Source of the DNA: Pseudoprevotella muciniphila
Lineage (GTDB): Bacteria > Bacteroidota > Bacteroidia > Bacteroidales > Bacteroidaceae
Reading direction: 5' to 3'
DNA length: 64,000 nt
NCBI RefSeq assembly: GCF_003265305.2
Contig: NZ_CP033459.1
Coordinates: forward strand, 1,860,001-1,924,000
The notes under the pieces: generated by a model
Told to the model about the DNA's origin: nothing
Database searches by the model: none
What the model saw: the letters and a program-made list of their open reading frames with translations, nothing else
Shown: one piece after another, positions 43,901 to 52,851 of the stretch
Layout: each line of letters starts with the position of its first letter
Position numbering within the stretch: position 1 is the first letter of the stretch
Position numbers and translations under genes: made by a program

Positions 43901-46765
43901 ATGACTCAGACGAAAAAGATTCTTATTTTGTTCATCATGGTTTTTGCCATGGTAAGTTCTGTCAGCGCCATTCGTCCTGAACGCAGGCCATATTTCTTCC
44001 TTCAGAGCGATGGTACAAGAGTAACGGTTTATCGCAATGGCGACGGCCATTCCGGTGTGTTGTTCTATACCACGGAGGACGATGTGGTGTTGGTAAAAGG
44101 TGCTAACGGCGACCTGTGCTATGCCTATCCCGAGGGCGACCGCCTGCGTTCTTCAGGCATCATGGCGCACAATGCTTCGCTGCGCGATGCGCATGAAACG
44201 GAGTATATCAAGAGTGTAAACCTTGACCTAAAGAAGGCAACATCTGTTGTAAAATCCCGCCGAAGGGGGGTGCGCCGCGTTTCTGCACCAGGTGGTGACG
44301 GGCTTGGCACATACGGCCAGAAATCTTCAGGTGCCGTGCCGAGTATAGGCAATCCTGTCATTCCTATCATCATGGTCAACTTCTCGGACATTAAGTTCTC
44401 ATACACTGACGCAGCGCATCTCGAACGTCAATATAACGAAGAAGGCTATACAGACGACAGAGGTTCTGTGGGTTCTGTACGTGACTATTTCATTGAGCAG
44501 AGTAATGGCATGTTTAAGCCCGAGTTTAAGGTGGTGGCAGAAGTGGAACTGAAAAAAGAAGCCTCTTATTATGGAAAAGACGAAAGTGAAGACGAAATAG
44601 ACGTTAACCTTGATGAATTTGTGACTGAAGCATTTGCAGCCGCAGTGAAAAAAGGATTCAATCCTAAGAATTATGTATATAACAATGATGGTGTGCCTTG
44701 CGTTGTGTTCATTTATGCCGGTCAAGGCGAGGCTACATCCTATGGTGATGATGCAGACGGTTATCTCTGGCCCTGCGAATGGGATGATTATGGCACATAC
44801 GGCGGGGCAGTTATCAACTCATTCTTCATCGGGAATGAGATGGAATACGTATGGTCGAGAAGAGGTTCGTCGTATGTAAGTTCAGAACCGCACTATGCAG
44901 GTATCGGCACGTTCTGCCACGAGTTCGGACATGCCCTCGGTCTGCCGGATTTCTATTGCACAAACTATGGACACGATGCGACACCGTTTGGTTATTGGTC
45001 TATCATGGACTACGGTTCATACCACAATGGTGGCTTTGCTCCAGTGGGTTATCTTGCATATGAAAAGAGTTTTATGGGTTGGTTGAATATTCGTGAACTG
45101 ACCGACCCTGAAGCAGTTACTCTTGCGCCGTCGACTGCATCGGCAGGAGAAAATGCAGTACTCGTGCGCAACGACAAGAATCAAAAGGAATACTACATCT
45201 TTGAGAACCGTCAGCCTGGCAGGTGGTATCCATCCAATATGGCAGGTGGAATGCTTGTTACGCACTTCGACTATAATGCATCACAGTGGTCAGCGAACAC
45301 CCTTAACAACGATGAAGACCACCTGCGTGCCACAGTTTTTGCAGCCGACGGACAGGTGGAGCCATACTCTGGGCAAGGACTCAACTTCATGAGCGACCTT
45401 TTCACAGGCAGGAATGGGAGTACCATTTCAAACTCCTCTGTCCCTGCCATGAAAGCGTTCACAGGAACGTATATGAACAAGCCTATCTATAAAATAGCAG
45501 TGAAAGACGATTCGCTTATGACGTTCAACTTCCTTGAACAAGAGGTTTATAGTTACACCGTGGGCGACACAATAACCGTGGACGGTGTTTCTTACGTTCT
45601 GCAGAAGAACAAGAAAGCTGTCGTTACAGCCAGTCAGTCAGGCAAATATGAAGGCGATGTGATTGTGCCTGAAAATTTCATTCACGAAGACATTCTCTTC
45701 ACGGTGGTAGGTATTGATGAAACGGCTTTCTGTGATTGTCCTTCGCTTTATTCGGTATCATTCCATACGTCAGTTGAAAAGGTTGCCGATGGTGCGTTCA
45801 GCAACAGTCCGAACCTTATGTCTATTTGGGTTTCAACCGATAATGCAAAATACGAAAGCATAGATGGAGCACTCTATACCAATCGCAACCTCGATGGCCA
45901 GGCCATATCTTCGCAAGCCACTTTCGACTGGGCTAACAATCCTATGGGACTACCTGTTTCGACAAACAGCAGTCAAGCAGCAGGAAACATCAATTCTGCA
46001 GTTACGGAGAACGATGTAACTTTCACTTGTACACACGGCACCACAGCCACAAGGCTCTGGCAGTCGGGTACGAGCATCACACTGCGTGTATATTCCACAG
46101 GTACTATCACGTTAACAGCCCCCGCAGGTGCTTCTATCTCAAAGATAGAATTCACTGCTACGGACTTCTCTTTGACACCTGATGTGGGAACTATGAGTTC
46201 ACGCACATGGACTGGCGAAGCCGAGAGTGTGACGTTTACAGCATCCAGCAGGACGAACATCACAAAGATTGTCGTAACGTTAGAGGCTACGTCATCTTCA
46301 GTGTGGACACTTCTGAAAGCGCCACAAGGCAAGGGTGGGACATTTGCTGCGGCCGATGGTGTCAAGATGATTGCCGCCGGGGCTCTCGAGGGTTCAAAAT
46401 ACACCACAATTGTACTTCCTGCATCTGTAGAAGACCTTGGTGCAAGCAGTGTGGCGGCTCCAATGATGACCACACTATATGCAGCCATGGAAACAGCACC
46501 TACAGTAAGCGAAAACCCATTTACCGGTGTGGATCAGACGGCATGTGTGCTGAAAGTGTATGATTCATCACTCAATAGTTATGCTGCAACCAACTGGTGG
46601 AAAGACTTCTTGCAAAAGGAACCCATTTCGGGCGAACTTCCCACAGCCATTGGTTCTGTGAGCATCTTTGGTGGAGAAAATGTGATTTATGACCTCCAAG
46701 GACGTCGCGTGCAACAAATGCAGAAAGGTGTTTATATCATCAACGGAAAGAAAGTAGTAAAATAA
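43901..46765 (+). CDS. Secreted M6-like metalloprotease with leucine-rich segment and sorting tail, copy 1
   Basis: 954 residues from the ATG at 43901, which opens a signal peptide (MTQTKKILILFIMVFAMVSS, cleaved after SVSA). After a propeptide-like region, the catalytic domain contains HEFGHALGLPD (from residue 340; two zinc His, Glu base, third ligand Asp) and the Met-turn-like WSIMDYG, as in the M6/immune inhibitor A group. A short BspA-like leucine-rich stretch follows (TAFCDCPSLYSVSFHTSVE...GAFSNSPNL). Next come a beta domain and a C-terminal DLQGRRVQQMQKGVYIINGKK tail, typical of Bacteroidetes outer-surface sorting (type IX-like). First of three tandem relatives. Confidence 0.88.
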   Translation: MTQTKKILILFIMVFAMVSSVSAIRPERRPYFFLQSDGTRVTVYRNGDGHSGVLFYTTEDDVVLVKGANGDLCYAYPEGDRLRSSGIMAHNASLRDAHETEYIKSVNLDLKKATSVVKSRRRGVRRVSAPGGDGLGTYGQKSSGAVPSIGNPVIPIIMVNFSDIKFSYTDAAHLERQYNEEGYTDDRGSVGSVRDYFIEQSNGMFKPEFKVVAEVELKKEASYYGKDESEDEIDVNLDEFVTEAFAAAVKKGFNPKNYVYNNDGVPCVVFIYAGQGEATSYGDDADGYLWPCEWDDYGTYGGAVINSFFIGNEMEYVWSRRGSSYVSSEPHYAGIGTFCHEFGHALGLPDFYCTNYGHDATPFGYWSIMDYGSYHNGGFAPVGYLAYEKSFMGWLNIRELTDPEAVTLAPSTASAGENAVLVRNDKNQKEYYIFENRQPGRWYPSNMAGGMLVTHFDYNASQWSANTLNNDEDHLRATVFAADGQVEPYSGQGLNFMSDLFTGRNGSTISNSSVPAMKAFTGTYMNKPIYKIAVKDDSLMTFNFLEQEVYSYTVGDTITVDGVSYVLQKNKKAVVTASQSGKYEGDVIVPENFIHEDILFTVVGIDETAFCDCPSLYSVSFHTSVEKVADGAFSNSPNLMSIWVSTDNAKYESIDGALYTNRNLDGQAISSQATFDWANNPMGLPVSTNSSQAAGNINSAVTENDVTFTCTHGTTATRLWQSGTSITLRVYSTGTITLTAPAGASISKIEFTATDFSLTPDVGTMSSRTWTGEAESVTFTASSRTNITKIVVTLEATSSSVWTLLKAPQGKGGTFAAADGVKMIAAGALEGSKYTTIVLPASVEDLGASSVAAPMMTTLYAAMETAPTVSENPFTGVDQTACVLKVYDSSLNSYAATNWWKDFLQKEPISGELPTAIGSVSIFGGENVIYDLQGRRVQQMQKGVYIINGKKVVK

Positions 46766-46786
46766 ACAACATAAAGTAACCTAAGT

Positions 46787-49645
46787 ATGAGAGCGAAGAG
46801 ACTGCTTATATCGGTTTTATTCTGTACTATTGCCGTGATGTCGGTCGTGGCACAGACAGACCAGATTGATCCCGTTCATCCCACGTTCACCATGACACAG
46901 CGGGATGGTTCGACAGTAAGGTTGAAGACGTATGCGGGCCACAGGTCATGCTATATCTTTTATACCACGTCCGACGGTGCAGTAGTGGTAAAGGACGCAA
47001 ATGGCGACTTTTGCTATGCAAGGGCAGAGGGCGGTGCATTGGTATCAACTGGTGTCGTGGCACATGAAGTTGGAGAACGCACTGTAGAAGAACAGCAGAC
47101 AGCCGATATATCGCTCACTGTGGATGAGGCATTTGCCGCACTTGCAGAGACTGTTGCCACGCGCGACTGCATAAATCGTGTGCGCAAGCCCGATATGAGT
47201 CTGCTCTATCGCGACAATACAACCGGAATGGGTGTTTACGGCGAAACAGGTGGCGGTGCAGTGAATTCCATCGGTGAATACACACTGCCGGTAGTGCTCG
47301 TGGAATTTGCTGATAAGAAGATGCTCTCCACAAACACCAATGCAGCCTTCTTAAGGCAGTTTAACGAAGAAGGATACAGTCTTAACGGGCGAGTGGGGTC
47401 AATACGCGACTATTTTGTTTCGCAGTCGGGCGGCATGTTCAAGCCCACTTTTGAAATAGTAGATCGCATCACACTCGACAGCGTAAAGGCTTATTATGGC
47501 AAGGATGAAGGCAGCAGAAGGGACGTGAATTTATACAATTTCATTCAGGAAGTTCTCAAAGCGCTCAACGGCAAGATGAGAAAGTATCAAGACAAACGCA
47601 CCAACAACAGTGTGCCCAACTTGGCTATCATTTTTGCCGGTACAGGTCAGGCTCAGTCAGGAGTAGCCGACGACCCGTGGCCCTGCGAGATGAATTTGGG
47701 CAGAGACTGGAGTTACAACATAGGTCTCGACTATGGTGTAAACTCTGTGTTCATCGGCAATGAAACTGAAGGTGCCGGACTGATGTCGCTCGGTACTTTC
47801 TGCCACGAGTTCGGACATGCGCTCGGTTTGCCCGACCTTTATTGCACATCAGGGGAAACTGTGCCAAAAGCCATGTATTATTGGAGCGTCATGGACCTCG
47901 GTTGCTACTTAAACAGAGGTATCGTGCCAATGGGTTACACAGCATACGAGAAGAATGTGCTTGGATGGCTCGACATACCTGAACTGACCAAGCCCCATGT
48001 CATCACGCTATATCCGCCGGGCAGCAAGAAAGGTAATAATGCTGTATGCATTGTGAACGACGCCGATGCAAGTGAGCGATTTATCCTGGAGAATCGTCAT
48101 CCCGGCACATGGTATCCCGCTGACTTCGGAAAAGGATTACTGATAACCCACCTGCACTATGACCACAGCACGTGGTATCTCAATGCAATGAACAATGACG
48201 GCGACCATCTGCGCTACCAAGTGGTGGCTGCGGACGGAACCATTTCAAATGAAGAAAACGACCTTTGGGGCAGGAACGGCAAAATCATGTTTACCGACGT
48301 TTCTAAACCAGCACCTAACGTGTATTCAGGTGAGAAACTTGGCAAACCCGTGTTCAAGATTTCTGTGAAGACCGATAGCACGATAACATTTGCTTATCTT
48401 ATGAGCAACCCGCCGGAATATTATGTAGGCGATACTGTGGAGGTGAAAGAGAGCGGACTGACTTGCAGGACAGAAAATAATCACGGACTTCTTGTACTGC
48501 CAAAGGGTAAATACGAACATTACAGCGGAGATATTGTCATACCCGGCGACACTGTAAACTTCGATCGTGAAAATTACGTTTACATAGGTATTGACAGTGC
48601 TGCCTTCCGTGATTGTCCGGACTTGCTGAGTGTGGCAATAGGAAAAAACATACGCCGCATAGGAAAAGGTGCATTCCGAAACAGCCCAAAACTTGCTGTG
48701 GTAAGTGTGGAGGAAGGGAATGAATGGTACGAAGAGGAAGCAGGAGCAGTTCTCACCAAAAAAGAAATTGCACAACCAGCCGGTACAATAACGAGTGCTG
48801 AAGTGGACTTTGCTGCCAATCCGTGGGGATTACCCATTTCCGAAAACATTGCTGACCATGAAACGGGAAGAATTACGGAGACGATAGCAGAAAATGGTAT
48901 CTCAGTGGAATTTGTGGACGACACTCTGTCAACTTATCTCTATTCGCAAGCATCGGGAAATGTGCGCTTACACCCCGGAGTGGGTAGCCACATGCGCGTA
49001 AGTGCCAATGGCAACGTCATTACGAGGATAGAGATTTCAGGTACCACAGTAGCAGCAAGTCCGAATGTCGGAACCATGCAATCAAAGGTGTGGACCGGTG
49101 AGGCAAAAATCGTTGATTTCGAGATTACAGGTCGCAACACATGGAGCAAGATAGCCGTAGAAACACGCAGCGAAGGGAACACTTGGCGGCGCTTGGTCTA
49201 TGTACCACAGGCAGGCACAGGAGAATTCTTCCTGCCATCCGATGTGGCACTAATAGATGACTATGCCATGGAAGGTGCCGGCTATACGAATGTAACATTG
49301 CCCGAAGGCATTTTAAGTCTTGGGCACAATGCCTTGAGTATGCCGCGTCTGACGTCTCTTGAGTCTCGTTCCGAACAGCCTGCTATTTGCTATGGCGGCG
49401 ATCCGTTCACAGATATACCGGCAACCTGCATGCTCCACATCCCGGCAGGGATATCAAGCGTATATAGCGTTGCAGAATACTGGACACGTTTCTTCCCCAA
49501 TGTTGTAGAAGACGCAGAAACGGGCATTTCTGCAATAGAAAAAGCACGTGGAATAGAAAAAGAGGTTTACGACCTCCAGGGCCGCCGTGTGAAGCAGATG
49601 CAGAAAGGTGTTTACATCATCAATGGCGCAAAAATTATTCGCTGA
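46787..49645 (+). CDS. Secreted M6-like metalloprotease, copy 2
   Basis: 952 residues, 21 bp after copy 1 and with the same domain order. Signal peptide 1-22 (ending VVAQ). The zinc site HEFGHALGLPD begins at residue 340, exactly as in copy 1, with the Met-turn-like WSVMDLG. The leucine-rich stretch is AAFRDCPDLLSVAIGKNIRR...GAFRNSPKL, and the tail is YDLQGRRVKQMQKGVYIING. An acidic/Tyr-rich insert replaces parts of copy 1's beta domain. It should cut proteins outside the cell; specificity cannot be read from sequence. It is clearly a duplication with copy 1, though strongly diverged. Confidence 0.88.
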   Translation: MRAKRLLISVLFCTIAVMSVVAQTDQIDPVHPTFTMTQRDGSTVRLKTYAGHRSCYIFYTTSDGAVVVKDANGDFCYARAEGGALVSTGVVAHEVGERTVEEQQTADISLTVDEAFAALAETVATRDCINRVRKPDMSLLYRDNTTGMGVYGETGGGAVNSIGEYTLPVVLVEFADKKMLSTNTNAAFLRQFNEEGYSLNGRVGSIRDYFVSQSGGMFKPTFEIVDRITLDSVKAYYGKDEGSRRDVNLYNFIQEVLKALNGKMRKYQDKRTNNSVPNLAIIFAGTGQAQSGVADDPWPCEMNLGRDWSYNIGLDYGVNSVFIGNETEGAGLMSLGTFCHEFGHALGLPDLYCTSGETVPKAMYYWSVMDLGCYLNRGIVPMGYTAYEKNVLGWLDIPELTKPHVITLYPPGSKKGNNAVCIVNDADASERFILENRHPGTWYPADFGKGLLITHLHYDHSTWYLNAMNNDGDHLRYQVVAADGTISNEENDLWGRNGKIMFTDVSKPAPNVYSGEKLGKPVFKISVKTDSTITFAYLMSNPPEYYVGDTVEVKESGLTCRTENNHGLLVLPKGKYEHYSGDIVIPGDTVNFDRENYVYIGIDSAAFRDCPDLLSVAIGKNIRRIGKGAFRNSPKLAVVSVEEGNEWYEEEAGAVLTKKEIAQPAGTITSAEVDFAANPWGLPISENIADHETGRITETIAENGISVEFVDDTLSTYLYSQASGNVRLHPGVGSHMRVSANGNVITRIEISGTTVAASPNVGTMQSKVWTGEAKIVDFEITGRNTWSKIAVETRSEGNTWRRLVYVPQAGTGEFFLPSDVALIDDYAMEGAGYTNVTLPEGILSLGHNALSMPRLTSLESRSEQPAICYGGDPFTDIPATCMLHIPAGISSVYSVAEYWTRFFPNVVEDAETGISAIEKARGIEKEVYDLQGRRVKQMQKGVYIINGAKIIR

Positions 49646-49696
49646 CAATAATCTGGTTTGTCAATCATAACCTATACCCACCTATAAGAAGCAATC

Positions 49697-52006
49697 ATGC
49701 GAAATACCGTTTTACATCTCATAGCCACCCTGCTTGTTGCATTGACGACAGTTGCGACGTATGCAGTGCGACCATTGCGAATAGCCATGACAGCGCGTCA
49801 GAGCGACGGCAGTACAATCGTTGTATATAAGGAAGGTGAAACACGTCTCGGCATCACTTTTCATGTTACAGTCGATGACATTGCAGTAGTTAAGAATGCA
49901 AAAGGCGACTTCTGCTATGCAAGTCTTGTGGACGGGAAGTTGGAGCCTTCCGAAGTTGTTGCACACGATGCTGTAGCACGTTCTGACGAAGAAAAAGCGT
50001 GGTTGGCAAGCAACGGCATCAGTGCACAACGCGTGTTTGAGGAGGCGAGTAGCGGAAAGCATTATTCTCCTGTAAATCGCACCACAATGAGCCTGCGCCC
50101 AGACGGACTGGGAACATACGGGCAGACCGCGGGTGGGGCAGTGCCGAGTGTAGGAACACCCACGTTGCCTGTCATCATGGTGGAGTTCTCAGATGTGAGT
50201 TTCATGGAAACTACTACTGTGGGGGCACTCGACAGCATGTTCAACCTGTCAGAAGGAGCCGCAGGACTAAGCATAGGCTCAGTGAAGAACTATTTCAGAA
50301 AGCAGTCGAATGGTATGTTTGAGCCTTCGTTCGACATAGTGTGTAGGGTGCGGCTCGACAACACGCGAGCCTACTATGGTGCCAACAGTTCTTCCGGTGC
50401 CATCGACCCTAACAATTACACCTTTATCACTCAGTCGGTGGCAAAGGCGGTGTCGCAAGGGGCAGACCTGAGCAGGTATGACGATGGCAATGGTGTGCCA
50501 CTCGTGGTGTTGCTGTATGCAGGGCTTGGAGAGGCTGATTCCTATGAAAGAAATTCTGAAGACTTCCTTTGGCCCTGTGAGATAGATATTAACACCACGC
50601 TCAGCGGACAAAAAATACGTTCTGTATTCCTGGGTAACGAAGAACGCAGAACATACACCAGGAATGCAGCCGGAGACACCTTGAGTTCCGACCCTAAATT
50701 GGCGGGAATAGGTATATTCTGCCATGAGTTCGGACACGCATTGGGACTTCCGGACTTCTATTGTACCAATTATACTCACCGCGTAACGCCATTAGGAATT
50801 TGGGATATCATGGATATGGGGCAGTACCTGAATACAGGCAACGGCACGACCTACAGTCCGATAGGCTATACGGCATACGAGAAGAATTTCTGCGGATGGC
50901 TCGAAATACCTGAATTGGAAAGTGCAGGACCTGTCACAATCAGTCCTTATGGAAGCACACAAGGTCCATCAGCGTTCCTTGTACGCAATCCGAGCGATGA
51001 TAAAGAATACTATATTTTCGAAAACCGCCAGCCTGACACTTGGTATCCCGCTGTTATGGGACGCGGGTTGCTTTCCACTCACGTGGCATACAACGAAACT
51101 AACTGGAAGAAAAACAATCTTAACAACACAGCATCGAAACTGCGTATGACTGTCTTTGCTGCTGACGGACAAGTGGCAACCGGATCATACCGTCCTTCAA
51201 ATGCCCACTATAGCGACCTCTTCCCAGGTTACACAGGCAATTCTGAAATCACAGACGAAACGACTGTCTGTATGTCTGTCTTCACTGGCAGTACCATCGA
51301 CAAACCGATCTATAATATTGCCCTACGCCATGATAGCCTTGTTACGTTCAACGCTTTCTGTAAAGTGGATACGCTGAAATTGGATAAGGCGGGCTATGCC
51401 ACTTATTATACAACGCAGGCTTTCGAATTGCCCGAAGGGCTTGAGGCTGGTGTCATAACAGGTGTGGAGGAAGATACACTCATCGTGGAATACCGCTATG
51501 CAGCAGGGGCAGTGGTGCCAGGAAGAACAGCGATAGTGCTTCGAGGCGACAGTGGGTCTTATCAATTTACCTCAATCCCGCTTTATGAAGGGAAAACGGC
51601 ACCTGCAGACAATTTGCTCTGTGGTGGCGACTTTGCACATATTCCCGTCATGGGGACAAGCCACTATTATCTTGCCAATGCAGCCGACAGTGACCAAGTG
51701 GGACTGTATCTCAAGACAACAGATGCAGCAGATGCACATGAGGCATACTTGTCATTGCAAGACGCAGACAAGCAAGCCTACCTGTTCAAGTATTTCAGAG
51801 AAGTAGCCGCAGCCGATAAAGGTGTGCTCTATGGCGATGTGGATAACAATGGTTTAGTCAATGTAACAGATGTTACAACGCTTATCAATTACATTCTCGG
51901 TGCTAATTCTGCAGTTTTCAATGTCGTAGCGGCTGACATCACTTGCAACAGCGCCATCGACGTGGCAGATGTTACTTCACTGGTCAATATAATCCTGAGC
52001 AACTGA
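49697..52006 (+). CDS. Secreted M6-like metalloprotease ending in a dockerin, copy 3
   Basis: 769 residues with a signal peptide (1-23). The catalytic region matches copies 1 and 2 (HEFGHALGLPDFYCTNY from residue 343, IMDMG). It lacks the leucine-rich stretch and the DLQGRRV tail. Instead the last 57 residues (713-769) form a type I dockerin-like pair of calcium loops: GDVDNNGLVNVTDVTTLINYILG, then ADITCNSAIDVADVTSLVNIIL. Some loop positions in the second repeat deviate (TCNSA in place of NGDG). A different C-terminal module implies different partners or localisation from its siblings. Confidence 0.88.
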   Translation: MRNTVLHLIATLLVALTTVATYAVRPLRIAMTARQSDGSTIVVYKEGETRLGITFHVTVDDIAVVKNAKGDFCYASLVDGKLEPSEVVAHDAVARSDEEKAWLASNGISAQRVFEEASSGKHYSPVNRTTMSLRPDGLGTYGQTAGGAVPSVGTPTLPVIMVEFSDVSFMETTTVGALDSMFNLSEGAAGLSIGSVKNYFRKQSNGMFEPSFDIVCRVRLDNTRAYYGANSSSGAIDPNNYTFITQSVAKAVSQGADLSRYDDGNGVPLVVLLYAGLGEADSYERNSEDFLWPCEIDINTTLSGQKIRSVFLGNEERRTYTRNAAGDTLSSDPKLAGIGIFCHEFGHALGLPDFYCTNYTHRVTPLGIWDIMDMGQYLNTGNGTTYSPIGYTAYEKNFCGWLEIPELESAGPVTISPYGSTQGPSAFLVRNPSDDKEYYIFENRQPDTWYPAVMGRGLLSTHVAYNETNWKKNNLNNTASKLRMTVFAADGQVATGSYRPSNAHYSDLFPGYTGNSEITDETTVCMSVFTGSTIDKPIYNIALRHDSLVTFNAFCKVDTLKLDKAGYATYYTTQAFELPEGLEAGVITGVEEDTLIVEYRYAAGAVVPGRTAIVLRGDSGSYQFTSIPLYEGKTAPADNLLCGGDFAHIPVMGTSHYYLANAADSDQVGLYLKTTDAADAHEAYLSLQDADKQAYLFKYFREVAAADKGVLYGDVDNNGLVNVTDVTTLINYILGANSAVFNVVAADITCNSAIDVADVTSLVNIILSN

Positions 52007-52047
52007 TTGTGCAAAACACAATTTATTTCTAACTTGATATCGTAAGA

Positions 52048-52785
52048 ATGAATCAGAGAAAAGTTTTATTTTTTATACCCTTTTCAGTCCTGGTGTTAGC
52101 ATTAAGTTTCTGCAATACGGCATGTGCTAACACCAATGAAACGCCACGTCAAAGCAACGATACCATTATCGTGCCCATAGTGGCGACAGACGAGGTTGGA
52201 GAGGTGAAAACAGATTCCCAATGCATTGAGATAAAAGACATCACGAATGAAGTTTCTTACGGTCACAATCCGGAAGCGAAACCCAATGTGGATGTCATTG
52301 TGTTGCACTCTTGTTATCATGCAGATAGTCCAGACACATTCAGCATAGAAGGAGTCATTAAGCAGTTTATACAATATGATGTGGCATCGCATTATCTCAT
52401 TGCTCGCGATGGGCTTATCCTGCGTCTTGTCAGTGAAGATCATGTGGCATGGCATGCAGGGAAAAGTGCACTGCCAACAACCAAAAGGACAGGACTTAAT
52501 GCTACATCGATAGGCATAGAGACCATCTGTTCCAAATGGAATGGACCCACAGAAGAACAATATACCGCTCTTGCTGGTCTTGTGAACGATATTTGCGAGC
52601 GATACGAAATCAACTACATCGTCTCGCATGAGGACATCGCGCCAACAAGGCGCTCTGACCCTTGGTGCTTCAACTGGAATCGTTTCAAAGCAAAACTTTC
52701 TGAAAAAGCACTGTTTGCTATCAGTAAGCGCGACCGTTTCCCTAAACCAAAACTTACAGAAAAGCAAAGGCGAACAAGGATGTAA
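52048..52785 (+). CDS. N-acetylmuramoyl-L-alanine amidase (amidase_2/PGRP fold)
   Basis: 245 residues with an N-terminal signal or anchor (about 6-26). The catalytic domain spans about 75-215: VDVIVLHSCYH (first zinc His), ASHYLIARDGLILRLV, HVAWHAGKSAL, NATSIGIETI, and VSHEDIAPTRRSDPW (second His, then the Asp that replaces Cys as third ligand). It cleaves the amide bond between MurNAc and the stem peptide. A basic tail follows (KPKLTEKQRRTRM). It lies 41 bp after the dockerin protease, as the last gene of that unit before the shared terminator. Confidence 0.93.
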   Translation: MNQRKVLFFIPFSVLVLALSFCNTACANTNETPRQSNDTIIVPIVATDEVGEVKTDSQCIEIKDITNEVSYGHNPEAKPNVDVIVLHSCYHADSPDTFSIEGVIKQFIQYDVASHYLIARDGLILRLVSEDHVAWHAGKSALPTTKRTGLNATSIGIETICSKWNGPTEEQYTALAGLVNDICERYEINYIVSHEDIAPTRRSDPWCFNWNRFKAKLSEKALFAISKRDRFPKPKLTEKQRRTRM

Positions 52786-52796
52786 AGGTAAAAGCC

Positions 52797-52834
52797 AAAA
52801 AAACGGGCCCCGAAGTAACGGGGTCCGTTTTTTT
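52797..52834. terminator. Bidirectional terminator between the amidase and GH85 genes
   Basis: A7-CGGGCCCC (52797-52811) pairs with GGGGTCCG-T7 (52820-52834), one G-T pair, 8-nt loop. Flanking A- and T-runs on both sides let it stop both convergent transcripts. Confidence 0.95.
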
Positions 52835-52851
52835 AGGTATAAGCAGTTTGC

